NCBI GenBank assembly: GCA_031278095.1
Contig: JAITLC010000070.1
Coordinates: 1-36,657, forward strand
Reading direction: 5' to 3'
From: Treponema sp.
GTDB lineage: Bacteria; Spirochaetota; Spirochaetia; Treponematales; Breznakiellaceae
DNA length: 36,657 nt
The position numbers and the translations under genes are program-made. This document shows positions 30,146 to 36,657 of the stretch, in pieces (position 1 is the stretch's first letter; every line of letters starts with the position of its first letter). The notes beneath the pieces are model-generated. The model had not been told where the DNA came from and made no database searches. It worked only from the letters and a program-made list of their open reading frames with translations.

Positions 30146-31948
30146 TCAGAGTCCCTCATCTAAACGGCGGAGTTCCAGGCGGGCGGCCAGGTTGTTGGGG
30201 TTGAGATCCAGAGCGTATTGGAGGGCCCGGCGGCTGTCGGTGCTTTTTCCAAGGCTGCGGAGGCAGCGGGCAATGCGAACCTGGAGACGGGAGACTGTTG
30301 TCTTGAGGCTTGCGGCATAGGCTGTTTCCGCCTTATTCAGCAGGCTTACGGCTTTTTCGTAGGTTTCCAGCGCGGCGGAAGGGGCCCGGCGGGCTTCGAG
30401 GATCAGGCCAAGGTTGGCCTCAACCTGCCATCCGGCAGGGCTAATGGCACGGAGCAGGTTTTGCGCCTTGTCCAGTTCCCCGCCTTCCATGAGGGAGAGG
30501 GCTTCGTGAAAACTGATCCATGAACCATTGAAGTTATTGTGAAGTTTTGCGGCTTCAAGGAGTATCGCCGTCTCTTCCCGTTGACGCTGATAGCTGAAAT
30601 ACCAAGCCGCCCAGCGGTACAGGGCCTCCTCTTCGCTATGCCGGTTGACGAGGAGCCATGTTTCCGCGACGGTACGGTCTACAGGCCATGTTTCGGATCG
30701 GCGGCGGAGTAGTTCCAGATCGGTAAGGTAATCCTGCTCTCCGCCGCCTTCCAGCACCGCCCGGGCCCGGCCGGTTTCCAAAAGCCGGGTGTAGCGGATG
30801 GAAGCAAAGTTGCGGAGCTGCGCTTCAGAGCCCTCTGAACCTGTAAGAGGGAGGACGGTAAAGAGCTCTTCGAGCCTTTGGGATTCTTCTTCCCGGTTTT
30901 GAGCCCCTGCGGCAAGATTGTAGAGGCTGCGAGCCTGTATGTTTCGGGATGCGGCGTTCAATTCCATGCGGCCCCCGGAGGCAAGGATGTTCCAGAGAGT
31001 GCGGGCGTCACTCCTGTCCCCGGCGAAGACCAGCGCGGAGGCGGCCATGGCAAGGCTTTCTTCATCGCCAAGCCGTGCAAAGAGTTCCGCGGAACGTCGG
31101 GGATCGCCAAAATCATAGTAAAATTCCGCCGCAAGACGGATAAAGGAGGGGGGAATCTCCCCCGCATGTGTCCCTTCGGGCAGCGGACGTAAGGTATTTG
31201 CCTGTGCCTGAAGCCGCTGATCGGTGTCCAGAGAGCCTTCGGCGGCCTGCCCATTCCGGTTAAAGGCAGTAAGGTTTGAGGCAATGCGGCCTGCCGCTCC
31301 TGAAATGTCTCCGGACAGAAGGCGGAGCAAAATCATATCCGCCGCAAAACCAGCCCGTTCTTCGATATCTACAGGGATCCGGGAGAAGGCCGTTTCGGTT
31401 AGGGTTTCCAGCCTGGAGAGGCCGGCGGCCCTTTGGCTGTCCGAAAGATCCCCGAGGAGTACATGAATTGCCAGAACCAGGGGGCTCAGGGAAGCGTCAC
31501 TCATGAGGGCGGCGTAAGAGACAAGGCTGTTTCTTCCGTTTTCACCGGGCGAGGCTCCAAAAAGCAGGGACTCCGCGGCGACCGCTGCCAGGAGGTCTGA
31601 ATAGGGGAAGGCTGCCGCCGTCTTCCGGGCCGCTTCGGCATAGAGCTCAAAGAACCGGGGATCCTCCATTACAAGCTGCCGCCGCCGTTTAAGCAGGGAA
31701 AGATGCGCTTCAATGCCGTCTGCCTCCCCCTCAAGCCGATCAAGGATCAGCCAAAGCCCTTCATTGTTCCTGCCGCCTGAACGGGAAACATGGAGATCGT
31801 ACTCCCTCAGTGATTGATACCAGTCGCCCCGGACAAGAGCCGCATCCGTCCCGGCTCTTTCGGAGAACAGGGTAAGGGCGATAAGCGATCCGAGGAGCAG
31901 CACAGCGATAGAAAGTCCGGCGATACAGACAATAAGTATCTTTTTCAA
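30146..31948 (-). CDS. Membrane-anchored TPR-like protein
   Basis: About 600 residues. TTG 31948 is chosen as start because AAGGA lies 6 bases before it and it begins LKKILIVCIAGL, the N-terminal membrane segment (about residues 3-27); an upstream open frame overlaps nusB and has no ribosome site. The rest is helical with TPR-like repeats (LYNLAAGAQNREEESQRLEELF, EALSLMEGGELDKAQNLLRAI, ALQYALDLNPNNLAARLELRRL), presumably in the periplasm. The gene begins 10 bases after nusB in the same operon. The function is unknown; a scaffold for envelope or secretion proteins is a guess. Confidence 0.85.
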   Translation of the reverse strand: MKKILIVCIAGLSIAVLLLGSLIALTLFSERAGTDAALVRGDWYQSLREYDLHVSRSGGRNNEGLWLILDRLEGEADGIEAHLSLLKRRRQLVMEDPRFFELYAEAARKTAAAFPYSDLLAAVAAESLLFGASPGENGRNSLVSYAALMSDASLSPLVLAIHVLLGDLSDSQRAAGLSRLETLTETAFSRIPVDIEERAGFAADMILLRLLSGDISGAAGRIASNLTAFNRNGQAAEGSLDTDQRLQAQANTLRPLPEGTHAGEIPPSFIRLAAEFYYDFGDPRRSAELFARLGDEESLAMAASALVFAGDRSDARTLWNILASGGRMELNAASRNIQARSLYNLAAGAQNREEESQRLEELFTVLPLTGSEGSEAQLRNFASIRYTRLLETGRARAVLEGGGEQDYLTDLELLRRRSETWPVDRTVAETWLLVNRHSEEEALYRWAAWYFSYQRQREETAILLEAAKLHNNFNGSWISFHEALSLMEGGELDKAQNLLRAISPAGWQVEANLGLILEARRAPSAALETYEKAVSLLNKAETAYAASLKTTVSRLQVRIARCLRSLGKSTDSRRALQYALDLNPNNLAARLELRRLDEGL

Positions 31949-31958
31949 CGCCGATCCT

Positions 31959-32432
31959 TCACGGCTTTTTGGCTCCCAGGGTTTTTCGGATGGAATCCAG
32001 CACGCCGTTGACAAAACGGTAGGACTCATCGGTACCGAATTCTCTGGAGATACCGATGGCTTCGTTGATGATGATCGAAGGGGCCATATCCTGAAACATG
32101 AGGGCATAGACACTTATTCTAAGGATAGCCAAATCCACCCGGTTGAGCCGGGAAAGATCCCAGTTTTCCAGGTGATTTTTGATCATGATATCGATGGCCT
32201 TGAGATTTTCTATGGTACCGGTAATGAGAAGCCGGGAAAAACCCAGTGTCGCTTCGTCCATGGCGGCAAGTTTTTCCGCTTCCAGCCAGGAAAAGCCGAG
32301 AAATTCTTCCAGCGGCACAGAAGCCGGTCTCTGCACATGTTTCTGCAGACCCTGGATTTCAATTGCCCGGCGTGATTCCCAGGCATAGAGAGCCTGGAAA
32401 GCCAGAATACGCCCTTTCCTACGGGATGCCAT
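31959..32432 (-). CDS. nusB: Transcription antitermination factor NusB
   Basis: A 157-residue RNA-binding protein that joins NusA, NusE and NusG in rRNA antitermination complexes. The helical NusB fold is recognisable from MASRRKGRILAFQALYAWE at the start, LSRLNRVDLAILRISVYAL near 95-112 and INEAIGISREFGTDESYRFVNGVLDSIRK near the end. The length is typical. No clear ribosome site precedes ATG, and only 8 bases separate it from the parvulin gene stop, so translation may be coupled. Confidence 0.95.
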   Translation of the reverse strand: MASRRKGRILAFQALYAWESRRAIEIQGLQKHVQRPASVPLEEFLGFSWLEAEKLAAMDEATLGFSRLLITGTIENLKAIDIMIKNHLENWDLSRLNRVDLAILRISVYALMFQDMAPSIIINEAIGISREFGTDESYRFVNGVLDSIRKTLGAKKP

Positions 32433-32440
32433 GGATTAAA

Positions 32441-33505
32441 TTACCAGATTATATTCTTCTCAAACACCTGAAAAGACCTGTTTCCCGCCCTCAGTTCGTT
32501 TATCAGTTCCTGGCTGACCTGTTCGACGGCAATCTGCTGCCGCTGCAGGTACATGCGCTGTTTGATATAATCCTTAATGGTGGAACGCGAACCCAGGGGG
32601 TATTCGTCCCGGAGTTCAAGGAATTTTTTCCCCAGAATCTGGGTTACCTTGACGATGTGGTAGCCCTGCACACCTTCGATAACCCCGGAAACTTCACCCT
32701 GCTTCATGCTGAAGGCTGCTTTGATGAAATCATCCCCCATGATCTGCCGGGTTTCCCCGTTTCTGGGCAGTATATTGGAGTCCGCCGCTTCAAATTCCGC
32801 GCCCCGAACCTTGCCGCGCTGGGCGGCTTCATCAAATTTGCTGGCATCCCTGCCTATTTCAGCGGCGAGCTGGTCTGCTATGCTCTTTGATCTGGCTTTC
32901 CCCGCCTGATCATTGGGCCGGAAGGGCACGTTGATCATGGAAAACCCGACAAGTCTCGGCTGGACAAAAACGGTTTCGCCCACTTCAAATTCATAGGTAA
33001 CTTCGTCGTCGGTAGGTTCTTTGGCCAGGCTCTTGATCGTGTCCTGCTTCTTGGACATCAGATACTTCTGGGTTAAAAGCTGGCGGCGCAGATATTCCCG
33101 GAAGGCAGGCATTTCAAGGCCGGTACCCTGGAGCACGCGTTCGGCAAATTCCCTGTCATCCGGCTGGTGGCCGATTTGCTGGGCCATCTGGTAGCGGTAG
33201 GCGTCCAACTGCTGGTTGAGTTCGGTTTCGGAAAGGCTTACCTTGTCCCGTTCGGCCGCCTGGAGCGCAAGCCGTTCATTGATCATCACATCCAGAACCT
33301 GCCGCTTTTCCGTATTGTTAAGCGTTCGACCCATGGTTTTTTCCATCCTGGACACTTCATTTTTCAACATTCTAAGAGTGATGGGATCCTGCCGGATAAG
33401 GTTGATCATAGCGACATTCTGAAGATCCGACTGGGCAAACGCAAAGACGCTTACCAAAAGACCAAGGGCGATACATAAACTTGCTCGTTTCATATTCATT
33501 TCCAT
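32441..33505 (-). CDS. Periplasmic peptidyl-prolyl isomerase, SurA/parvulin type
   Basis: A 354-residue exported foldase. The N-terminal signal peptide is MKRASLCIALGLLVSVFAFA (cleavage before QS). Residues ~30-160 form a SurA-like chaperone helix bundle (INERLALQAAERDKVSLSETELNQQL), and residues ~205-300 a parvulin PPIC domain ending in GEVSGVIEGVQGYHIVKVTQI. Three in-frame ATGs (33505, 33499, 33493) are possible; 33493 gives the tightest signal peptide and is 7 bases after GGA. T. pallidum is reported to have a comparable lipid-free membrane protein near alaS (from memory). It heads the operon with nusB and the TPR gene. Confidence 0.9.
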   Translation of the reverse strand: MEMNMKRASLCIALGLLVSVFAFAQSDLQNVAMINLIRQDPITLRMLKNEVSRMEKTMGRTLNNTEKRQVLDVMINERLALQAAERDKVSLSETELNQQLDAYRYQMAQQIGHQPDDREFAERVLQGTGLEMPAFREYLRRQLLTQKYLMSKKQDTIKSLAKEPTDDEVTYEFEVGETVFVQPRLVGFSMINVPFRPNDQAGKARSKSIADQLAAEIGRDASKFDEAAQRGKVRGAEFEAADSNILPRNGETRQIMGDDFIKAAFSMKQGEVSGVIEGVQGYHIVKVTQILGKKFLELRDEYPLGSRSTIKDYIKQRMYLQRQQIAVEQVSQELINELRAGNRSFQVFEKNIIW

Positions 33506-33576
33506 TCCTATTATAAATATTTATATAAACAACCGATGTTTCAAGAAGACACAATCCAAAGCAATTTTATCCTATG

Positions 33577-33630
33577 GGGCAGTCCCAAAATCCGGTGATC
33601 CGGCAGGATCATAATTTTGGAATCGGCTTC
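33577..33630 (-). repeat. 54-base dispersed palindromic repeat, copy 2
   Basis: Reverse-complement partner of 18035-18088. It contains GTCCCAAAAT with ATTTTGGAAT as outer arms and GATCC-GGCA-GGATC as inner hairpin. It abuts the alaS stop codon at 33630, so it may also end alaS transcription. Confidence 0.8.
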
Positions 33631-35435
33631 TATTCCAGTACCGCCCGGATACGCCTTACCCCGGCGGAAGAACTCTGTTCCTTCTGAATTCTGAATTTCC
33701 CCATGATCCCGGTATGATCCACGTGGGGGCCGCCGCAGACCTCTTTTGAAAAGAAATCCGCAGGAGAACGGCCGATTGTATAGACCTTCACCTGGTTTTC
33801 ATACTTTTCCCCAAAGAGGGCGGCAGCTCCCGCGGCTTTCGCTTCGTCAAGGCTCATCACTTCCATGCTTACCGGGAGATCCTTTTCGATCTGCTCGTTT
33901 ACAATGGCCTGGACTCTGGCGATTTCATCTTCGGTCATGGGCGCAGGGTGGGAGAAGTCGAAACGCATCCGCTCCGCGGTTATGTTGCTTCCCTTCTGGG
34001 CCACGTGATCCCCCAACGCCATACGGAGGGCCTTGTGGAGCAGATGGGTTGCAGTATGGTATTTGACGGCCATCTCCCCCTGATCCCCGAGACCGCCTTT
34101 GAAGACCTGACCCGACTGGCTCCGGGAAAGCTCCTGATGCTTCCTGTAGGCCTCATCAAACTCTTCCCGGTTCACTTTCATGCCGTTTTCAGCGGCCAGC
34201 TCTTCGGTTAATTCGATGGGGAAGCCGTAGGTATCGTAGAGTTTGAAGGCCAGCCGCCCGCTCATGATCTTCCTGGGGTCCTTGAGGAGGTTTGGGAGGA
34301 GCTTTTCAAACTCATGTTCCCCTTTCTGGAGGGTTTCCAGGAATTTCAGCCCTTCCTTTTCCAGTTCCTCAAGGACAAAGGCTTTATTTTCCGCTAATTC
34401 GGGGTAGGCTCCTGAGAATTTGGCGATAACCGCTTTCGCCACCGTCGAAAGAAAGGCGCCCTCGATCCCCAGCTTGTAACCGTGACGCACCGCCCGGCGG
34501 ATAAGGCGGCGCAGGACATAGCCGGCCCCCACGTTGGAAGGGCTCACCCCTTTGGGATCTCCCAGAATGAAGGTTGCGGAACGCACATGATCGGCGATTA
34601 TCCTGACGGAACGGTCTCTGTCCTCGTTTGCACCGTAGCTTCCGCCGCCGGCGGCCTTAAGAATCACGCCGACGATCGGGGTAAAAATTTCAGTCTCGTA
34701 GACGGATTCTTTTCCGGTAAGGATAGTAATGGTACGCTCTATACCCATCCCGGTATCCACGCACTTCCGGCTGAGAGGTTCATAGACCCCCTCGGCGTTT
34801 TTGTTGTACTGCATGAACACATCGTTCCAGATTTCGAGCCATTTGCCGCAGGGACAGCCGGGGCCGCAGTCCGGGCCGCAGGCTTCCTTGCCGAAATCGT
34901 AAAACATCTCCGAATCCGGGCCGCAGGGACCGGTGCTTCCCGCAGGACCCCACCAGTTGTCTTCCCTGGGCCGGAATTTAATCCTGCTTTCGGGAATACC
35001 CAGCTTCTTCCAGGCGGCGGCGCTTTCTTCGTCCCTGGGCACCCCCTCTTCGCCCTCAAAAACCGTAACCCCCAGCCGTTCCAGGGGAATACCCAGCCAC
35101 TTGGGAGAGGTAAGGAATTCAAAGCTCATCTCGATGGCCCCTTCCTTGAAGTAGTCCCCCAAAGACCAGTTCCCCAGCATCTCAAAGAAGGTAAGGTGGC
35201 TGGAATCCCCAACCGCCTCAATATCCCCGGTGCGTATACATTTCTGGTAGTCGGTGAGACGTTTTCCCGCAGGATGCTCCTCTCCCAGAAGGTAGGGCAC
35301 CAAAGGATGCATCCCCGCCGTGGTAAAAAGCACCGTGGGATCGTTATCCGGAATAAGGGATCTGCCCTGAATCTGGGCATGACCCTTTGATTTGAAGAAT
35401 TCTATGTATTTTGAGCGCAACTCGTCGGCATTCAT
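33630..35435 (-). CDS. alaS: Alanyl-tRNA synthetase, short spirochaetal form
   Basis: A 601-residue class II synthetase that charges tRNA-Ala. The catalytic domain (FTTAGMHPLVPYLLG, HLTFFEMLGNWSLGDYFKE, CGPDSEMFYDFG) and tRNA-binding helices are followed by the editing domain with zinc ligands in HTATHLLHKAL and CGGPHVDHTG. It stops right after SAGVRRIRAV, so the C-terminal C-Ala/oligomerisation domain of the usual ~870-residue enzyme is absent; this short form is known in spirochaetes such as Borrelia. An unusual cysteine-rich insert, ACGPDCGPGCPCGKW, lies near residue 185-200 and could bind metal. There is no ribosome site; TATACT lies six bases before ATG. Confidence 0.97.
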   Translation of the reverse strand: MNADELRSKYIEFFKSKGHAQIQGRSLIPDNDPTVLFTTAGMHPLVPYLLGEEHPAGKRLTDYQKCIRTGDIEAVGDSSHLTFFEMLGNWSLGDYFKEGAIEMSFEFLTSPKWLGIPLERLGVTVFEGEEGVPRDEESAAAWKKLGIPESRIKFRPREDNWWGPAGSTGPCGPDSEMFYDFGKEACGPDCGPGCPCGKWLEIWNDVFMQYNKNAEGVYEPLSRKCVDTGMGIERTITILTGKESVYETEIFTPIVGVILKAAGGGSYGANEDRDRSVRIIADHVRSATFILGDPKGVSPSNVGAGYVLRRLIRRAVRHGYKLGIEGAFLSTVAKAVIAKFSGAYPELAENKAFVLEELEKEGLKFLETLQKGEHEFEKLLPNLLKDPRKIMSGRLAFKLYDTYGFPIELTEELAAENGMKVNREEFDEAYRKHQELSRSQSGQVFKGGLGDQGEMAVKYHTATHLLHKALRMALGDHVAQKGSNITAERMRFDFSHPAPMTEDEIARVQAIVNEQIEKDLPVSMEVMSLDEAKAAGAAALFGEKYENQVKVYTIGRSPADFFSKEVCGGPHVDHTGIMGKFRIQKEQSSSAGVRRIRAVLE

Positions 35436-35447
35436 GTATGAAGTATA
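35436..35447 (-). promoter_or_regulatory. -10 box placed for a leaderless alaS transcript
   Basis: Minus strand TATACT (5 of 6 to consensus) plus six bases precedes ATG. No Shine-Dalgarno and no clear -35 box. Confidence 0.4.
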
Positions 35448-35490
35448 TCAAAATACGGGATATTGGGGAATAGCCGGGACGAATTCGTGT

Positions 35491-35521
35491 CTGTCCGTAA
35501 AGCCGGTTACTTTATGGACAG
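35491..35521. repeat. Palindrome CTGTCCGTAAAG...CTTTATGGACAG
   Basis: Twelve-base arms with one mismatch around CCGGTTA. The CCGGTT centre resembles other palindromes here. It overlaps the 3' end of the coding fragment. Confidence 0.75.
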
Positions 35522-35743
35522 AACTTCGCCCGCGTTTGCGTTTTCATTTTGCAAGAACACCGTATTTGGGGGATGCAAGATCCGCTTCTCCCGTTTTTTT
35601 ACCTCAAACCCGTTCTTTTTGAATTCTTCATAGTTGAATGCTTCAAGTTCAGCAATGACCAGTTTGTGGAATTCATAAAAATTCTTCCAGTCTTCGCAGC
35701 CGCTGCCGAGATTGTATTCAAGGAAGGCATCGGCAATATCCAT
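35507..35743 (-). pseudogene. Unrecognised coding fragment beside IS remnant
   Basis: Up to 78 codons are open on the minus strand, with acidic/basic text such as CEDWKNFYEFHKLVIAELEAFN and EFKKNGFEVKKREKRI that looks protein-like, but I recognise no family. It begins where the IS3 remnant loses similarity, in another frame, so it is either the tail of a gene interrupted by the insertion or part of a frameshifted element. There is no ribosome site. Confidence 0.35.
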
Positions 35744-35961
35744 TCCATATCCCCACTGAAGACCCGGCCAATGACCTTCCGGTCAAACAAATGAAGAACC
35801 CAGGTCTGCGAATCAAGCGCCGCCGTCAGATAGACCCAGCCTCCCGGATAGGTAATGTCAGCCCATTTCTCCCCGCCCTTCGATCCGAACTCACGGTTCA
35901 GGGTGTTTTCGCAGACCGGAAACCCGTGGTTCGAGTTGGCCGCCGGGATGAATTTCCGCCT
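35743..35961 (-). pseudogene. IS3 family transposase (OrfB) remnant
   Basis: About 70 residues match the boundary of the helix-turn-helix and the integrase core of IS3-type OrfB: RRKFIPAANSNHGFPVCENTLNREF, then KWADITYPGGWVYLTAALD and LFDRKVIGRVFSGDM. The DIT...ALD block holds the first catalytic aspartate. About seven extra residues (SQTWVLH) interrupt the conserved LDLFSRKVVGW stretch, and both ends are missing, so it is inactive. Confidence 0.65.
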
Positions 35962-36105
35962 CCCTCGGGCATTCAGGCCGTTTCCCGCATCAAACGGGCT
36001 AAAGTCCACAAACAACCTTTCCCCGCTAATAATTCTTTACCGTCTTGACAATGGCCTCTATAAGCAGGGCACAATTTATAATTTTTTGTTATATTTGTTT
36101 TTTCC

Positions 36106-36135
36106 TTGTGAATAAAAGACGGTTTCTGTTAGACT
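36106..36135 (+). promoter_or_regulatory. Possible promoter of the response regulator
   Basis: TTGTGA (36106-36111) and an extended -10 TG-T-TAGACT (36130-36135) are 18 bases apart in an AT-rich region. Predicted +1 is near 36142, 13 bases before ATG. Confidence 0.4.
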
Positions 36136-36154
36136 CTTCTGTAATGGACAGAAT

Positions 36155-36657
36155 ATGCAGGGAAAGATCCTCATCATCGAAGACGTAAAAGAGTTAGCCG
36201 ATCTCATAAGCCTCTACCTGACCCGGGAAGGATTTGAAATCCGCGCGGCGATAAGCGCCGAAGACGGGTTCGCCGTCCTGGAAGAATGGAAACCGGAACT
36301 TATCATTCTGGACATCAACCTTCCCGGCATGGACGGCTTTGAATTCCTCCAGAAGATCCGGCCGGGGAACAGTGTCCCGGTGCTTATCGTTTCCGCCAGG
36401 GACAGCGATGAGGACCTCATCAGCGGCCTCAGCGGAGGGGCCGACGAATTTGTCACCAAGCCGTTTTCCCCCAAGGTGCTGGCCGCCAGGGTCAGGGCGC
36501 TTTTCCGCCGGGTCCGGGACTACGAGGAAAAGGAGCCGCGCCGGGTTTTCCGTTTCGGCCCCTTTGTCCTTGACTATGACGCCTGCATACTTAAAAAAGC
36601 GGACACGCGCATTCCCCTGTCCAACAAAGAATACGGCTGCCTTGCCTATCTTGCCGA
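36155..36657 (+). CDS. OmpR-type response regulator, N-terminal part
   Basis: The window cuts the gene after 167 residues. The receiver domain is complete: acidic E9-D10, phosphorylation site D53 in LIILDINLPGMDG, S80 in VLIVSARD and K102 in FVTKPFSP. From ~131 a winged-helix output domain begins (FRFGPFVLDYDACILKKADTRIPLSNKEYGCL), typical of OmpR/PhoB regulators. A histidine kinase gene would be expected further downstream. The start is ATG 36155; the ribosome site is weak (GGACAG). It would control genes by DNA binding after phosphorylation; the signal is unknown. Confidence 0.93.
   Translation, partial: MQGKILIIEDVKELADLISLYLTREGFEIRAAISAEDGFAVLEEWKPELIILDINLPGMDGFEFLQKIRPGNSVPVLIVSARDSDEDLISGLSGGADEFVTKPFSPKVLAARVRALFRRVRDYEEKEPRRVFRFGPFVLDYDACILKKADTRIPLSNKEYGCLAYLA

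Larger units (their letters stand above)
35448..36154. other. Intergenic region with decayed insertion sequence
   Basis: About 700 bases between alaS and the response regulator. It holds a palindrome (35491-35521), an unrecognised coding fragment (35507-35743), an IS3 transposase remnant (35743-35961) and an AT-rich stretch with a promoter before the regulator gene. Confidence 0.6.

Noticed and set aside
34482-35390. 302-codon open frame antisense to alaS
   Set aside because: Lies wholly inside a certain synthetase gene on the other strand, has no ribosome site and no protein features; long antisense frames arise from codon bias.

Overview
The window looks like chromosomal DNA of a spirochaete, most likely a Treponema-type organism with a GC content near 50 percent (my estimate by eye). 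Reasons: the alanyl-tRNA synthetase is the short form without the C-terminal C-Ala domain that is known from spirochaetes; lipoproteins with relaxed lipoboxes and LPP20 domains are abundant; groES stands apart from groEL; and the block sigma factor / groES / TPR protein / nusB / parvulin isomerase / alaS resembles, from memory, one end of the Treponema pallidum chromosome. Genus assignment is inference.

Layout. 1-3986 (+): tail of a sugar ABC transporter operon (periplasmic binding protein end, RbsA-type ATPase, RbsC-type permease), then a small XapX membrane protein and an acetyl-esterase-like hydrolase. 4155-8979: a membrane-anchored solute-binding protein (-), a divergent 890-residue TPR protein with a C-terminal zinc ribbon (+), and a PAS protein with a degenerate GGDEF domain (-). 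9012-10248: shikimate kinase (-) and a PrsW-type intramembrane protease (+). 10249-13868 is gene-poor and rich in repeats: an aldo/keto reductase with a ferredoxin tail, a DUF975 membrane protein, a small copper-chaperone-like protein and a broken transposase. 13868-17881 (-): EamA exporter, RlpA-like protein, UvrB. 18550-25015 (+): five consecutive lipoprotein genes (two clear LPP20 proteins, one LPP20-like, LpoB, COG3014) followed by a Ycf46-like AAA+ ATPase, probably an envelope or peptidoglycan-synthesis module. 25139-28526 (+): ProRS and a MATE exporter. 28615-35435 (-): group-2 sigma-70 factor, groES, TPR protein, nusB, parvulin isomerase, alaS. The window ends with an IS3 remnant and the start of an OmpR-type response regulator (+).

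Regulation and structure. The sigma-factor gene has a textbook sigma-54 (-24/-12) promoter, TGGCACG-N4-TTGCT with GG-N10-GC spacing, just upstream of its ribosome binding site, which suggests an RpoN-to-RpoS-like cascade as in Borrelia. Several genes that lack a Shine-Dalgarno sequence have a -10-like hexamer exactly 6 bases before ATG (the TPR-zinc gene, aroK, rlpA, proS, MATE, alaS), a geometry that predicts leaderless mRNAs.

At least a dozen intergenic palindromes share a pattern close to GCTTGTTCCAAAAC-TTCG-GTTTTTGGAACAGC, several with compensated arms. A 54-base relative of them occurs twice in opposite orientation, beside uvrB and beside alaS. A separate non-coding element of about 250 bases (18121-18369) carries three hairpins inside a broken long inverted repeat. 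No tRNA, rRNA or CRISPR was seen.
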